A DNA stretch of 64,000 nucleotides from assembly GCF_000423325.1 (NCBI RefSeq), contig NZ_AUHT01000004.1, forward strand, positions 186,001-250,000. Reading direction: 5' to 3'. The notes below the pieces were generated by a model. It saw only the letters and a program-made list of their open reading frames with translations. It was not told the DNA's origin and ran no database searches. Shown here piece after piece: positions 52,329-62,156 of the stretch. The DNA is from Lysobacter defluvii IMMIB APB-9 = DSM 18482. GTDB taxonomy: Bacteria > Pseudomonadota > Gammaproteobacteria > Xanthomonadales > Xanthomonadaceae. Position numbers and translations under genes: made by a program. Each line of letters opens with the position of its first letter. Positions within the stretch are counted from its first letter, which is position 1.

Positions 52329-53039
52329 ATGAAGACCCAGCTCCGACTCGCACTCACAGGCGCCTTGGCTTCGGCCATGCTGGCCGGCTGCGCCACCTCC
52401 GGCAGCTATTACGGCCAGCAGTACCCGCAACAGCAGCAGTACCCGCAGGGCCAGCAGCAGGGCATGTCGCAGACCACCCGTGGCGCCCTGATCGGCGCGG
52501 CCGTCGGTACGGTGGCCGGCCTGCTCAGCGGCAGCGACGCGACCGAGCGCCGCCAGCGCGCCTTGGTCGGCGCCGGCGTCGGCGGCCTGGCCGGTGGCGC
52601 CATCGGCAACTACCAGGACCGGCAGGAGCGCGCCCTGCGCGAGCAGATGGCCGGCACCGGCGTGGACGTGGTGCGCCAGGGCGACAACATCACCCTGAAC
52701 ATGCCCGACAGCATCACCTTCGACTTCGACAGCTCGACGCTGAAATCGCAGTTCTACCCGGTCCTGGACAACCTGGTCGCGACCCTGCGCGAATACGACC
52801 AGACCATCATCGAGGTGGCCGGCCACACCGACTCGGTCGGCAGCGATTCCTACAACCAGCAGCTGTCGGTGCGCCGCGCCGAGTCCGTCGGCAACTACCT
52901 GATGGGCCGCGGCGTGATGCGCGAGCGCTTCATCATCACCGGTGCCGGCGAAAGCCGCCCCGTCGCGAGCAACGACACCGAGGCCGGCCGCGCGCAGAAC
53001 CGCCGCGTGGAGATCACGCTGGTCCCCGTCCGCGCCTGA
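52329..53039 (+). CDS. OmpA-family outer-membrane lipoprotein with glycine zipper
   Basis: A 236-residue protein. The lipoprotein signal peptide ends at LAGC (C21). A Gln/Tyr/Pro-rich segment (about 25-45) is followed by a glycine-zipper region (GALIGAAVGTVAGLLSG and GAGVGGLAGGAIGNYQDRQE). The C-terminal OmpA/Pal domain (about 125-236) has SITFDFDSSTLKSQFYPVLD, VAGHTDSVGSDSYNQQLSVRRAESV and NRRVEITLVP, which bind peptidoglycan. It resembles YiaD/YfiB-type proteins. A Rho-independent terminator follows. Confidence 0.92.
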   Translation: MKTQLRLALTGALASAMLAGCATSGSYYGQQYPQQQQYPQGQQQGMSQTTRGALIGAAVGTVAGLLSGSDATERRQRALVGAGVGGLAGGAIGNYQDRQERALREQMAGTGVDVVRQGDNITLNMPDSITFDFDSSTLKSQFYPVLDNLVATLREYDQTIIEVAGHTDSVGSDSYNQQLSVRRAESVGNYLMGRGVMRERFIITGAGESRPVASNDTEAGRAQNRRVEITLVPVRA

Positions 53040-53065
53040 CAGGCGGGCACGTAGTACGCATGACA

Positions 53066-53095
53066 GCGGGCCCCGGTCGGGGCCCGCTTCTTTTT
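53066..53095 (+). terminator. Rho-independent terminator of the OmpA-like gene
   Basis: GCGGGCCCC (53066-53074) and GGGGCCCGC (53079-53087) form a perfect 9-bp stem with a 4-base loop, followed directly by TTCTTTTT. Confidence 0.9.
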
Positions 53096-53101
53096 CGACG
53101 G

Positions 53102-53581
53102 CTAGGCGCCGTCCTTCTTCCGGCGGCGCGCCAGGATGCGCTCGACGAAGCCGAGCAGGACCAGCACGACCAGGGTCAGGATCGTCGCCAGCGAGGCGAG
53201 CAGGTAATAGCCGAGACCGCAGGCGATCCCGATCACCGCCACCATGAGCAGCGACGCCGCGGTGGTGATGCCCGCCACGCCACTTCCGCGGCGGGCGAAG
53301 ATGCTGCCGGCACCGATGAACGCGACGCCGGCGATGACCGCCTCGACGAGGCGCAACGGATCGGTGCGCAGCCTGTCGCCGTCGCCCGCCACGAGCGCCT
53401 GGTGCTCGCCCAGGGCCAGCACCCCCACGCCCACCAGCAGCGCGGCGGCGCCACCCACCAGCATGTGGGTCCGGAAGCCAGCGGGACGGTCGCGCAACTC
53501 GCGCTCGAAACCGATGACCCCGCTGAGGAGCATCGCGATGCCGGTCGCGACGATGGTGTCCAGTTGATGTGTCCAGTCCAT
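53102..53581 (-). CDS. MgtC/SapB family membrane protein
   Basis: A 159-residue protein with four or five hydrophobic helices. The family motifs are MLLSGVIGFERELRDRPAGFRTHMLV near residue 15-40 and AGVAFIGAGSIFARRGSGVAGITTAAS near 85-110. It ends in a basic tail (RRRKKDGA). In pathogens MgtC helps growth at low magnesium and inhibits F-ATPase; the short MgtC/SapB proteins like this one are mostly uncharacterised. The longer start at 53674 adds 31 Arg/Pro-rich residues and is rejected. Confidence 0.87.
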   Translation of the reverse strand: MDWTHQLDTIVATGIAMLLSGVIGFERELRDRPAGFRTHMLVGGAAALLVGVGVLALGEHQALVAGDGDRLRTDPLRLVEAVIAGVAFIGAGSIFARRGSGVAGITTAASLLMVAVIGIACGLGYYLLASLATILTLVVLVLLGFVERILARRRKKDGA

Positions 53582-53805
53582 CCCGGGATTGTCGTGGTCG
53601 CTGGTGAATGGCCGGTCAGTGGACGGCGCGTGAACGCGGCCCCGGGCCGGCCGCGGTAGGGTGCCGCACTTCATGCAGACAGTCTTTCAGCCCGGGGGGA
53701 GCCGACAAGGCGTGGCCACGACGATGCACGGTGCCCTGGGCATGCTGGGGGATGCAGCACGAGGCGGGAACGGCACCGCCGGGACGCAGGGCAGGGGGTC
53801 CGCCG

Positions 53806-54704
<899 letters not shown>

Positions 54705-54742
54705 TTACCCGTCCCCCGCCAACGCGGCGTGAGCGATCGGGC

Positions 54743-55321
54743 TCAGCCCTCCGCGAACGCCTCGCGGGAAGGCCGCACGTCGATTCCCATGGAGTCGCGC
54801 ATCAGCTCGACCGCGCGCCGGCTGCGCGCTTCGGACTGCGCCGCCACGCAGTCCGGTGGCACCTGCACGGCGTACTCGCGCATGTGCGCGTCGGTGGCGG
54901 TGGCAAGGATGCACCCGTCGGTCGCGACGCCGGTGACCACCAGCCGGCCGACGTCCAGCTTCTCGAGCAGGATCTCCAGTGGCGTCGCCAGGAAGCCGGA
55001 GTGCTTGGGCTTGAGAACGAAATAGTCGCCCTCCACGGGAGCCAGCTCCCCGGCAAGCCCACTGCCGCGGGTGCCGTCGCGTACGGTGGCGACGATCTCG
55101 CGGAAGTCCGCCTGCCAGCGCATGAAGTTGTCGTTGACGTAGACCACCGGCTCGCCGCGCCCGCGCGCGCGGCGGGCGAGGGCGGCGATCGCCCGGGCGG
55201 CGGCCTCCGCGTGCGGCATGAGCGCTTCGCCGCCCTCGAAGTCCAGCGGGTTGATCATGTCCACGACCAGCAGCGCGGTGCGCTGGTGGTCGCCGTTGCG
55301 GATGCCTGCGGTGCTTGCCAT
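54743..55321 (-). CDS. Isochorismatase-family cysteine hydrolase
   Basis: A 192-residue protein of the isochorismatase/nicotinamidase superfamily. The catalytic triad is D21 in LLVVDMINPLDF, the lysine in YFVLKPKHSGFLATPLE and the cysteine in VVTGVATDGCILATATDAHM, with the typical cis-peptide segment VATD. The substrate is not evident; metal-binding residues of nicotinamidases (DxH) are not clear. It lies downstream of the ssrA terminator on the same strand and probably has its own promoter. Confidence 0.88.
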   Translation of the reverse strand: MASTAGIRNGDHQRTALLVVDMINPLDFEGGEALMPHAEAAARAIAALARRARGRGEPVVYVNDNFMRWQADFREIVATVRDGTRGSGLAGELAPVEGDYFVLKPKHSGFLATPLEILLEKLDVGRLVVTGVATDGCILATATDAHMREYAVQVPPDCVAAQSEARSRRAVELMRDSMGIDVRPSREAFAEG

Positions 55322-55375
55322 CGGTGCTGGATACCAGCGCCGGCGTAACGCATCCGTGAGCCGGACGGCAGGCGA

Positions 55376-55402
55376 AGAAAAACCCGACCTCGCGGTCGGG
55401 TT
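55376..55402 (-). terminator. Rho-independent terminator of ssrA
   Basis: On the minus strand AACCCGACC (55402-55394) pairs with GGTCGGGTT (55389-55381) around a 4-base loop, followed by TTTCTTC, seven bases after the CCA end of tmRNA. Confidence 0.85.
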
Positions 55403-55409
55403 CCAGATC

Positions 55410-55763
55410 TGGTGGAGGTGGCGGGAATTGAACCCGCGTCCGAAGGCACTCCATCCCCGGCACTACATGCTTAGCGCTCCGTTGGGTCTCGCCTCCTGAC
55501 AGCACGGCGCGCAAAGCGCATCAGGAGACCAGCCTGCTGTGTGTTAACCGGGTGCTGGCAGGCGGCCACTCCCGGCGATTCCGTGATGATGACCCTACGT
55601 CGCGAGCACGGACACAAGCGATTTCGGGGCTTAGGCCTTAAGCGGCCAGAGCGTAGTTGTCGTCGTTGGCAACTAATGATTTGCAGCTGGATTTACGAGG
55701 AAAGCTACCCCCTCGGCATGCGCCAGGCGATTTTGCAACCCCCGTCGAAGCCAGTGCACCCCC
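55410..55763 (-). ncRNA. ssrA: Transfer-messenger RNA (tmRNA)
   Basis: A one-piece tmRNA of about 354 bases that rescues stalled ribosomes together with SmpB. The 5' end GGGGGTGCACTGGCTTCGAC and the 3' end CACCTCCACCA form the 7-bp acceptor stem of the tRNA-like part, with a T-arm containing GGTTCAATTCC. The tag reading frame (55670-55638) encodes ANDDNYALAA then TAA, so the peptide added is expected to be A-ANDDNYALAA, the LAA end being recognised by ClpXP. A promoter and a terminator flank it. smpB is 2.4 kb upstream with a histidine kinase between. Confidence 0.96.
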
Positions 55764-55791
55764 GGGAAGTCGTTGTTTCGCTGACGGATCC

Positions 55792-55819
55792 AGTATAGGG
55801 GCCGCGGGGGCCACCGCAA
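55792..55819 (-). promoter_or_regulatory. Promoter of ssrA
   Basis: On the minus strand TTGCGG (55819-55814), 16 bases, then TATACT (55797-55792). Transcription should start near 55785, giving a short 5' leader removed by RNase P. Confidence 0.6.
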
Positions 55820-55894
55820 GGGGGCGCGGAAGCCGCGCGCAGCGCCCGTTAAGCACCGGGCGCCGGTGGCCCGGGCCGGGTATGCTCCCGTGCG

Positions 55895-58111
55895 ATGGAA
55901 GGACGCGAAACGACACGCCGCGACGGACGCCAGGGACGCACCCGGCCGGTCGCGGCCACCATGGCCAACCCCCGGCGCGCGCACCTGCTGGCACTGCTGG
56001 TGCTGCTGGCGTCGGTGGTCACCGTGCTGGCGCTCTGGCGCTCGACCTATGTCCGCGAGGTCCGCACCGCCGAATCCCGCTTCGTGGCGCAGACGGCGGA
56101 CGTGGCCAACCGCATCGAGCAGCGCCTGGGACACTACGAACTGCTCGCCGGGGGCGGGCTGTCGCTGTTCTCGTCGGTGAGCCGGCCCACGCCGCAACAA
56201 TGGTACGGCTACGTCGAGGGGATGAACCTGCCCGAGCGGGTTCCCAGCGTGCGCGGCCTCGGTTTCGCCGGCTACCTGCGGCGCCCGCTGGAGGAACTTG
56301 CCCGGGAATGGGAGGAAGCGGGCTACGGCACGCTCGACCTGCGGCCCGCCGGCCAGCGGCCCACGTACGGCCCGGTGATGTACCTGGAGCCGCACACCCC
56401 GCAGAACCTCAGGGCGATCGGCTTCGACCTGTACTCCGAGCCGGTCCGCCGGGAGGCCATGCAGCGCGCCCTGGACACCGGCGAGCCCTCGCTCAGCGGC
56501 CCTGTACAGCTGCTGCTCGAGCCGGGTCAGGATTCGCGCGGCCTGGTGCTGTTCGTCCCCGTGTTCCGGGAAGGCCGCCCGCTCACCCCGGCCGCCCGGC
56601 GCGACGTCATGCTCGGCTGGGTCTTCGTGCCGATCAGCGTCGACGTGATGGTGGAACACGCGCTGGCGGGACACTCCGGCGCGACCGATTTCGTGATCCA
56701 CGACATCACCGGGGCCGAGCCGGTGCCTGTGTACGGGTCCGCGGACTGGGCCGGCGAACCCGCCTTCACCCATTCCACGCTGCTGGAGCTGGCCGGCCGC
56801 ACGTGGCGGATCGACTTCCGCTCGCCGCCGCTGGCCGCGGCCATGCCGCGGCTGCACCACCTCCAGCAGACGCTCGCGCTGGGGCTGTTCGCCTCGCTGC
56901 TGATGTACCTGGTTGCCTGGACCCTGGCCCGCACCCAGTCCCGCGCCCATGCGCTGGCCATGCGGATGACCGAGGACTACCGACGCAGCGAGCAGCGCTT
57001 CCGCGCCGCGATGCAGTACTCGGCGATCGGCAAGGTCCTGCTGGACAGCCAGGGCGACGTGGTGGAGGCGAACCCGGCCTTCGCCCGGCTGGTGGGACTG
57101 CCGCAGCAGTCCCTGGTCGGGGTGCACTTCGAGGACCTGTTCGAGGACCGGCATGGCTCGTCGGCGCCGCTGACCGACGGGGGCGGCGGGCAGGTGCGGC
57201 GGCAGACCCGGATGCTGCACCGCAAGGGCGGCTACACGCGGCACGTGCAGCTCACCTACGCGCCGGTGCCCGGCAGTGTCGGCGAGGACATCGCCGGCCT
57301 CGTGCAGGCCGAGGACGTGACCGAGCGGCTGCGCGCGCAGGAGCGGGTGCAGAAGCTCAACCGGACGCTGGAGCATCGCGTGGCCCTGCGTACCCGCGAG
57401 CTGAGCGAGGCCAACCAGGAGCTGGAGGCCTTCGCCTACAGCGTCTCGCACGACCTGCGCGCGCCGCTGCGGGCGATCGACGGCTTCAGCAAGGTGCTGA
57501 TGGAGCGCTACGCCGACAGCCTCGACGAGGCCGGCCGCGGGTACCTGCAGCGGGTCCGCGGCGCGGCGCACCGGATGGGCGAGCTGATCGACGCGATGCT
57601 GCTGATGTCGCGGGTCGGACGCAGCCCGCTCCAGCGCGAGCGCATCGACCTGAGCCGGATGGCGGCGGACGTGGCCGAGGAACTGCATGCCGCCGACCCC
57701 GGCCACCCGGTCGACCTGCACATCCAGCCCGGCATGGAGGCGCAGGGCGACGCCACCCTGCTGCGCAACCTGCTGCAGAACCTGCTCGGCAACGCCTGGA
57801 AGTTCACCCACGGGCGCGAGTCGCCGCGGGTCGAGTTCGGGCAGCAGGAGGACGGCGCCTTCTACATCCGCGACAACGGTGCCGGCTTCGACCAGGAGTA
57901 CGTCGGCAAGCTGTTCCGCCCGTTCCAGCGCCTGCATGACCAGAAGAGCTTCAGCGGGCACGGTATCGGCCTTGCCTCGGTCAAGCGCGTCGTGCAGCGC
58001 CACGGCGGCACCATCAGCGCCGAGGGCAAGGTCGACGGCGGCGCGATGTTCCGGTTCACCCTGCCGGGGGACGAGCCGGACGTCCCGCCCCAGGAGACCG
58101 CCGCCGGGTAG
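55895..58111 (+). CDS. CHASE-PAS sensor histidine kinase
   Basis: A 738-residue hybrid-free sensor kinase. TM1 (about 28-48) and TM2 (about 325-347) enclose a periplasmic CHASE domain (GHYELLAGGGLSLFSSVSRP, then VPSVRGLGFAGYL), which usually senses small molecules. A PAS domain follows (EQRFRAAMQYSAIGKVLLDSQG), then a coiled coil, a HisKA domain with phospho-acceptor H519 in SVSHDLRAPLRAIDGFSKVL, and an ATPase domain with N-box LLQNLLGNAWKFTH, DNGAGF and GIGLASVKRVVQRHGG. No response regulator adjoins it. TATGCT ends eight bases before the ATG, so the mRNA may be leaderless; MANPRRAH (55961) is the alternative start. Confidence 0.9.
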   Translation: MEGRETTRRDGRQGRTRPVAATMANPRRAHLLALLVLLASVVTVLALWRSTYVREVRTAESRFVAQTADVANRIEQRLGHYELLAGGGLSLFSSVSRPTPQQWYGYVEGMNLPERVPSVRGLGFAGYLRRPLEELAREWEEAGYGTLDLRPAGQRPTYGPVMYLEPHTPQNLRAIGFDLYSEPVRREAMQRALDTGEPSLSGPVQLLLEPGQDSRGLVLFVPVFREGRPLTPAARRDVMLGWVFVPISVDVMVEHALAGHSGATDFVIHDITGAEPVPVYGSADWAGEPAFTHSTLLELAGRTWRIDFRSPPLAAAMPRLHHLQQTLALGLFASLLMYLVAWTLARTQSRAHALAMRMTEDYRRSEQRFRAAMQYSAIGKVLLDSQGDVVEANPAFARLVGLPQQSLVGVHFEDLFEDRHGSSAPLTDGGGGQVRRQTRMLHRKGGYTRHVQLTYAPVPGSVGEDIAGLVQAEDVTERLRAQERVQKLNRTLEHRVALRTRELSEANQELEAFAYSVSHDLRAPLRAIDGFSKVLMERYADSLDEAGRGYLQRVRGAAHRMGELIDAMLLMSRVGRSPLQRERIDLSRMAADVAEELHAADPGHPVDLHIQPGMEAQGDATLLRNLLQNLLGNAWKFTHGRESPRVEFGQQEDGAFYIRDNGAGFDQEYVGKLFRPFQRLHDQKSFSGHGIGLASVKRVVQRHGGTISAEGKVDGGAMFRFTLPGDEPDVPPQETAAG

Positions 58112-58122
58112 GGCCCGCGCGG

Positions 58123-58623
58123 CTACGCGTCGCGGTTGTGGCGGCGCATTACACGGGCCTTCTCACGCGCCCAGTCGCGGTCGCGCGAGGCGGCGCGCTT
58201 GTCGTGCGACTGCTTGCCCTTGGCGACCGCGATCTCGAGCTTGACCTTGTTGCCCTTCCAGTACATCGCGGTCGGCACGACGGTGTAGCCCTCGCGCTGG
58301 ATGCGCCCGATCAGGTTGTCGATCTCGCGCCGGTGCAACAGCAGCTTGCGGGTGCGGCCCTCGTCGGCGACCACGTGGGTGGAGGCCTGGGTGAGAGGGC
58401 TGATGCGGGCGCCGAACAGGAAGATCTCGCCGTCGCGCACCACCGCGTAGCTCTCGGCGATGTTCGCCCGGCCGGCGCGGATGGACTTCAACTCCCAGCC
58501 CTGCAGGGACATGCCCGCCTCGATCCGCTCCTCGAGGTGGTAGTCGTGGCGGGCACGCTTGTTGAGCGCGATGGTCCCGCCCGCGGCCTTTCCCTTATCC
58601 TTGCCGGTCTTGTTCTTCGCCAT
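58123..58623 (-). CDS. smpB: SsrA-binding protein
   Basis: A 166-residue RNA-binding protein essential for tmRNA action. Family motifs are [24 protein letters not shown], then [38 protein letters not shown] and the basic C-terminal tail [21 protein letters not shown] that enters the mRNA channel. The start MAKNKTG has no ribosome site; CACAAT (58635-58630) ends six bases before it. It is divergent from ratA with only nine bases between the two start codons. Confidence 0.95.
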   Translation of the reverse strand: MAKNKTGKDKGKAAGGTIALNKRARHDYHLEERIEAGMSLQGWELKSIRAGRANIAESYAVVRDGEIFLFGARISPLTQASTHVVADEGRTRKLLLHRREIDNLIGRIQREGYTVVPTAMYWKGNKVKLEIAVAKGKQSHDKRAASRDRDWAREKARVMRRHNRDA

Positions 58624-58632
58624 CCGCCTATT

Positions 58633-59061
58633 GTGCCAAGAATCAGCCGTTCCGCCCTGGTCGACCACTCCGTCGAGCGCATGTTCGCGCTCGTGAACGA
58701 CATCCCCGCCTATCCGCGGCGGTTCCGCTGGTGCGAGGGGGCGCGGGTGCTGGAGGAGGGCCCCGACCGGATGGTCGCCCGGCTGGACCTCGGCCTGGGC
58801 GGCCTGCGGACCTGGTTCACCACGGAGAACGTCCTCACCCCGCCGCGCAGCATCGACATGCGCCTGGTGGACGGGCCCTTCCGGCGCCTGTCCGGGCTCT
58901 GGGAGTTCCATCCCCTGGACGAGTCGGCCTGCCGGGTCACGCTGACGCTGGACTTCGAGCCGACGGTCCGGATGCTCGCGCCTGCGCTCGCGGTCGGCTT
59001 CCAGGGCCTGGCGGACCGGATGGTGGACGACTTCGTGCGGGTTGCCGACAGGGGCGAGTGA
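58633..59061 (+). CDS. ratA: RatA/Coq10-like START-domain protein
   Basis: A 142-residue START/polyketide-cyclase fold protein. With a GTG start it reads [24 protein letters not shown], then [34 protein letters not shown] and a C-terminal helix ([20 protein letters not shown]). E. coli RatA was described as a ribosome-association toxin, while Coq10 relatives bind ubiquinone; which role applies here is unclear. The GTG start is chosen because the family N-terminus is (M)PxIxRSALV. It overlaps the rnfH start by one base. Confidence 0.88.
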   Translation: MPRISRSALVDHSVERMFALVNDIPAYPRRFRWCEGARVLEEGPDRMVARLDLGLGGLRTWFTTENVLTPPRSIDMRLVDGPFRRLSGLWEFHPLDESACRVTLTLDFEPTVRMLAPALAVGFQGLADRMVDDFVRVADRGE

Positions 59062-59321
59062 TGCGCGTCGAGGTGGTGCGCGCATGGCCACGGCGGCACG
59101 AGCTGCGCGTCGTGGAGCTTGCCGCGGGCGCGACGGTGGCCGACGCGGTGCGCGCCGCGGGATTCCAGGACGACGCGGAAAGCGTCGGGGCCGCGGTATT
59201 CGGGGTCGCGGCCACGCCGGACACCGCGTTGCAGGACGGGGACCGCGTGGAGCTGCTGCGGCCGCTGCTGGTCGACCCCAAGGAGGCCCGGCGGCGCCGG
59301 GCCAGCGGGCGCATGCGCTGA
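59061..59321 (+). CDS. rnfH: RnfH/RatB family ubiquitin-fold protein
   Basis: An 86-residue beta-grasp protein: [67 protein letters not shown]. It matches the RnfH family (UPF0125), regularly paired with ratA. It is coupled to ratA by TGATG. Function unproven. Confidence 0.88.
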   Translation: MRVEVVRAWPRRHELRVVELAAGATVADAVRAAGFQDDAESVGAAVFGVAATPDTALQDGDRVELLRPLLVDPKEARRRRASGRMR

Positions 59322-59352
59322 GGTGGCGCGCCGGAGGGTTCCGGCGCGCGGG

Positions 59353-59748
59353 TTACTTGCGGTCGCGGGCGAGGTTCGGGCCGAACTGCTTGCGCGCCTT
59401 CTCGGCGATCTCCGCGTCCTGCTCCGGGAACCAGTCCCCCTCCCAGCGGGCGAGCTCGTCGCCCTCGAACCACAGGGTCAGGTTGCGGATCTCGGTCCGC
59501 CCGAGCCGGTCGAGGCGCTGCGTGGAGGTGTAGTCCCAGCGATCGGCGTTGAAGGGGTCCTGGATGGACGGGGTGCCCAGCAGCACCAGCACCTGCTGCT
59601 TGTGCATGCCTTCCTGCAGTTGCTGGATGTTGCTTTCCTCGAGCAGGTTGCCCTGGTAGATGGGCTGGCGGTAGACGATGCCGCAGCCGGCCAGGAAAAC
59701 GACGGCGGAGGCGGCGATCAGCAGGGTGCGCACGGGGTGCTTGGGCAT
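59353..59748 (-). CDS. bamE: Outer membrane protein assembly factor BamE
   Basis: A 131-residue lipoprotein with signal peptide ending in LAGC (about C21). It has VYRQPIYQGNLLEESNIQQL, LQEGMHKQQVLVLLGTPSIQ, DPFNADRWDYTSTQ and a longer polar tail ending FGPNLARDRK. BamE stabilises the BamA-BamD complex that inserts outer-membrane proteins. The ATG at 59748 is chosen over one 16 codons upstream because it gives a normal signal peptide. It is divergent from fur and shares a 94-base promoter region. Confidence 0.94.
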   Translation of the reverse strand: MPKHPVRTLLIAASAVVFLAGCGIVYRQPIYQGNLLEESNIQQLQEGMHKQQVLVLLGTPSIQDPFNADRWDYTSTQRLDRLGRTEIRNLTLWFEGDELARWEGDWFPEQDAEIAEKARKQFGPNLARDRK

Positions 59749-59787
59749 TCGGGAAGACCGGTTTCGGGCAGGCGGGAAACCCGGCCA

Positions 59788-59797
59788 ATGATACACT
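59788..59797. promoter_or_regulatory. Overlapping divergent -10 boxes of bamE and fur
   Basis: TATCAT on the minus strand (59793-59788) points to bamE and TACACT on the plus strand (59792-59797) points to fur. The stretch AATGATA matches one unit of a Fur box, so weak Fur autoregulation is conceivable. Confidence 0.35.
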
Positions 59798-59842
59798 CAC
59801 GGCACCCGGACCGCCGCCCGCCAGCCAGCCACAGGAGCGACG

Positions 59843-60253
59843 ATGCCCACCGAGGAACTCCGCAATGCCGGCCTGAAGGTCACCCAGCCGCGCCTGCGCA
59901 TCCTTCAGCTGCTCGAACACGCCAAGCCAAGGCACGTCACCGCCGAGGACATCTACCGCCTGTTGCTGGAGCAGGGCGAGGACATCGGCCTGGCAACGGT
60001 CTACCGGGTGCTGACCCAGTTCGAGGCCGCGGGCCTGGTGCTCAAGCACAACTTCGAGGCCGGCCAGTCCGTCTACGAACTCGACCGCGGCGCCCACCAC
60101 GACCACATGGTGGACGTGGACACGGGCAAGATCATCGAGTTCGAGAGCGAGGAGATCGAGCGCCTCCAGCACGTCATCGCGGCCGAACACGGCTACGAAA
60201 TCCAGGACCACTCACTGGTCCTCTACGTCCGCAAGAAGAAGGACCAGGGGTAG
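59843..60253 (+). CDS. fur: Ferric uptake regulator
   Basis: A 136-residue metalloregulator repressing iron-uptake genes with Fe(II). The DNA-binding domain has ELRNAGLKVTQPRLRILQLL and GLATVYRVLTQFEAAGLV. The dimerisation/metal domain has HHDHMVDVDTGKIIEFES, which lacks the CxxC zinc motif of E. coli Fur and is like Pseudomonas Fur. The C-terminus EHGYEIQDHSLVLYVRKKK carries further ligands. AGGAG precedes the ATG. It lies between bamE (divergent) and recN (convergent). Confidence 0.95.
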   Translation: MPTEELRNAGLKVTQPRLRILQLLEHAKPRHVTAEDIYRLLLEQGEDIGLATVYRVLTQFEAAGLVLKHNFEAGQSVYELDRGAHHDHMVDVDTGKIIEFESEEIERLQHVIAAEHGYEIQDHSLVLYVRKKKDQG

Positions 60254-60274
60254 GGCGGACCGCCCGCGGGCCCC

Positions 60275-61954
60275 TCAGGCGTCCACGTCCGCCAGCAGGC
60301 GCTTCGCCGCGGCCAGCGCCTCCTCGGTAAGTTCCGCGCCTCCCACCATCCGCGCCAGCTCCTCGGCGCGCTGCGCGTCGTCCAGCTGCTGTACCTGGCT
60401 GCGGGTGATCCCGTCACGGGCGGCCTTGCTCACCCGGTAATGGCCGTGCCCCTGCGCGGCGACCTGCGCCAGGTGCGTGACGCACAGCACCTGGCGGTTG
60501 CCGGCGAGCGCGCGCAGGCGGCGCCCGACGATGTCGGCCACCGCGCCGCCGATGCCCGAGTCGACCTCGTCGAACACCATCGTCGGCACCGAATCCAGCC
60601 CCTGCGCGGCGACCTCGATCGCCAGCGAGACCCGGGACAGCTCGCCGCCGGAGGCGACCTTGCGCAACGGGCGCGCGGGCTGCCCCGGATTGGCGGCGAC
60701 CAGGAACTCGACCCGTTCGGTGCCCTGCGGGTCGGGGCGGTCCCCTTCCTGTTCCTCCACCTGGACCTCGAACCGGCCACCCTCCATGCCCAGTTCGCCG
60801 ATCAGTGCACTGGCCGCCCGCGACAGCTCGGACGCGGCCTTGCGGCGCTTGCGCCCCAGGACCTCCGCGGCCTCGCGCCAGACAGTGCGCGCGGACTCGA
60901 TCTCCTGGTCCAGCACGCGGAGGCGCTCGTCGGCGCCCCGCAGGGCCTCAAGCTCGGCGGCGAGTGACGCCTGCTGTTCGTGCAGGGCGTCGGGCGATAC
61001 CCGGTGCTTGCGGGCCAGCTCGTGAACCCGGGACAGGCGCTCCTCCAGCTCCCGCAGCCGCTCGGGATCCAGCTCGAGGTCGCTGCCGATGCGCTCCAGC
61101 AGCCCGGCGGCCTCGTCGAGCTGGATTGCCGCGGCGTCCAGCATCGAGGCCACTTCACCGAGGCGCGGTTCGTGGTCGCTGACCTTATGCAGCATGGACC
61201 GGACCTGGTGGATGCCGTCGCTGAGCGCCGCCCCGTCGCGGTCGGTCAGCTCCGCCAGCGCCGCCTGGCAGGCCGCGGCGAGGTCGCCGGCGTGCGCCTG
61301 CCGGGTGTGGTCGGCCAGCAGTCGCGCGATCGAGTCCGCGGCGAGGTCCTCGGCTTCCAGTTCATCGTACTGGTGTTGCAGCCACTCGATCCGCTCACTG
61401 ACATCGCCGCGTTCGAGCAGCGCCTGCCGCTCGTCCAGCAGCGCGCTCCAGCGCCGCGCGGCCTGGCCGACCTCCGCCAGCTCCGGGCCGGTGCGGCCGA
61501 ACGCGTCCACCAGCGCCAGCTGGCTGGGCCGCGACAGCAGCGCCTGCTGGTCATGCTGGCCATGGATCTCGACCAGCAGCGCCGCCAGGCTGGACAACTG
61601 CGCGAGCGTGGCGGGGCGCCCGTTGATCCAGGCCCGCGACCCGCCGTCGGCGTGGATCACCCGCCGCAGCAGGCAGGTGCCGGGGGCATCGGGATTGTCC
61701 AGCTCCTGCGCCGACAGCCATTCCGCGGCAGCGGGTGCGTCGTGCAGGTCGAATTCCCCGTGCAGTTCCGCGCGCGCGGCCCCGTGCCGGACCACGCTGC
61801 TGTCGGCGCGCTGCCCGGAGAGCAGTGAGAGCGCGTCGACCAGCAGGGACTTGCCGGCGCCGGTCTCGCCGGAGACCACGGTCATCCCGGGCCCGAACGC
61901 CAGCTCGGCCCCGCTGACCACGGCGAACTGCTGGATGGAGAGGTGGGTGAGCAT
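60275..61954 (-). CDS. recN: DNA repair protein RecN
   Basis: A 559-residue SMC-like ATPase for double-strand-break repair. Walker A is VVSGETGAGKSLLVDALSLL at residues 27-46. A long coiled coil covers about 160-365. The ABC signature is KVASGGELSRVSLAIEV, and Walker B is TMVFDEVDSGIGG, followed by LCVTHLAQVAA. The length matches E. coli RecN (553). It is divergent from grpE. The 202-base gap between them holds a sigma-32-type promoter for grpE; I see no LexA box for recN. Confidence 0.94.
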   Translation of the reverse strand: MLTHLSIQQFAVVSGAELAFGPGMTVVSGETGAGKSLLVDALSLLSGQRADSSVVRHGAARAELHGEFDLHDAPAAAEWLSAQELDNPDAPGTCLLRRVIHADGGSRAWINGRPATLAQLSSLAALLVEIHGQHDQQALLSRPSQLALVDAFGRTGPELAEVGQAARRWSALLDERQALLERGDVSERIEWLQHQYDELEAEDLAADSIARLLADHTRQAHAGDLAAACQAALAELTDRDGAALSDGIHQVRSMLHKVSDHEPRLGEVASMLDAAAIQLDEAAGLLERIGSDLELDPERLRELEERLSRVHELARKHRVSPDALHEQQASLAAELEALRGADERLRVLDQEIESARTVWREAAEVLGRKRRKAASELSRAASALIGELGMEGGRFEVQVEEQEGDRPDPQGTERVEFLVAANPGQPARPLRKVASGGELSRVSLAIEVAAQGLDSVPTMVFDEVDSGIGGAVADIVGRRLRALAGNRQVLCVTHLAQVAAQGHGHYRVSKAARDGITRSQVQQLDDAQRAEELARMVGGAELTEEALAAAKRLLADVDA

Positions 61955-62078
61955 CGGCGCGCAAGTGTAGAGGGCGGCCGGCCCGGGTGTCAGCGCCCGG
62001 ATGGCCGGGGGTGCCTTTTCCGGCCCGCCGCCGCGGCGGATTCCGGCCCCTCGCGCGCCAATCGGTTGGACATGACGG

Positions 62079-62106
62079 GTTGAAACCGCGCCGGCGGCCC
62101 CCATTG
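62079..62106 (+). promoter_or_regulatory. Sigma-32 (heat-shock) promoter of grpE
   Basis: GTTGAAA (62079-62085), 13 bases, then CCCCATTG (62099-62106), matching the RpoH consensus CTTGAAA-N11-16-CCCCATNT. Transcription should start near 62113, so grpE must begin after that, at 62157. Confidence 0.75.
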
Positions 62107-62156
62107 CGTTGCCGGACGCGGCCCGAGCGGCCCGGAATTCGATCACAGGTAGCCAC

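Noticed and set aside
55638-55994. A 118-codon minus-strand ORF ending ANDDNYALAA
   Set aside because: This is the tmRNA tag frame read with upstream non-coding sequence; it is annotated as part of ssrA, not a protein gene.
55673-58003. A 776-codon open frame antisense to the CHASE kinase, extending into ssrA
   Set aside because: The kinase strand shows clear domain motifs; the antisense frame has none and reads through the tmRNA gene.
60253-60265. Small GGGCGG-A-CCGCCC hairpin between convergent fur and recN
   Set aside because: A six-base stem with a one-base loop overlapping the fur stop cannot fold well and has no T-tract; not annotated as a terminator.
61955-62156. Search for hrcA or a CIRCE element before grpE
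   Set aside because: No ORF of suitable size and no TTAGCACTC-N9-GAGTGCTAA repeat is present.
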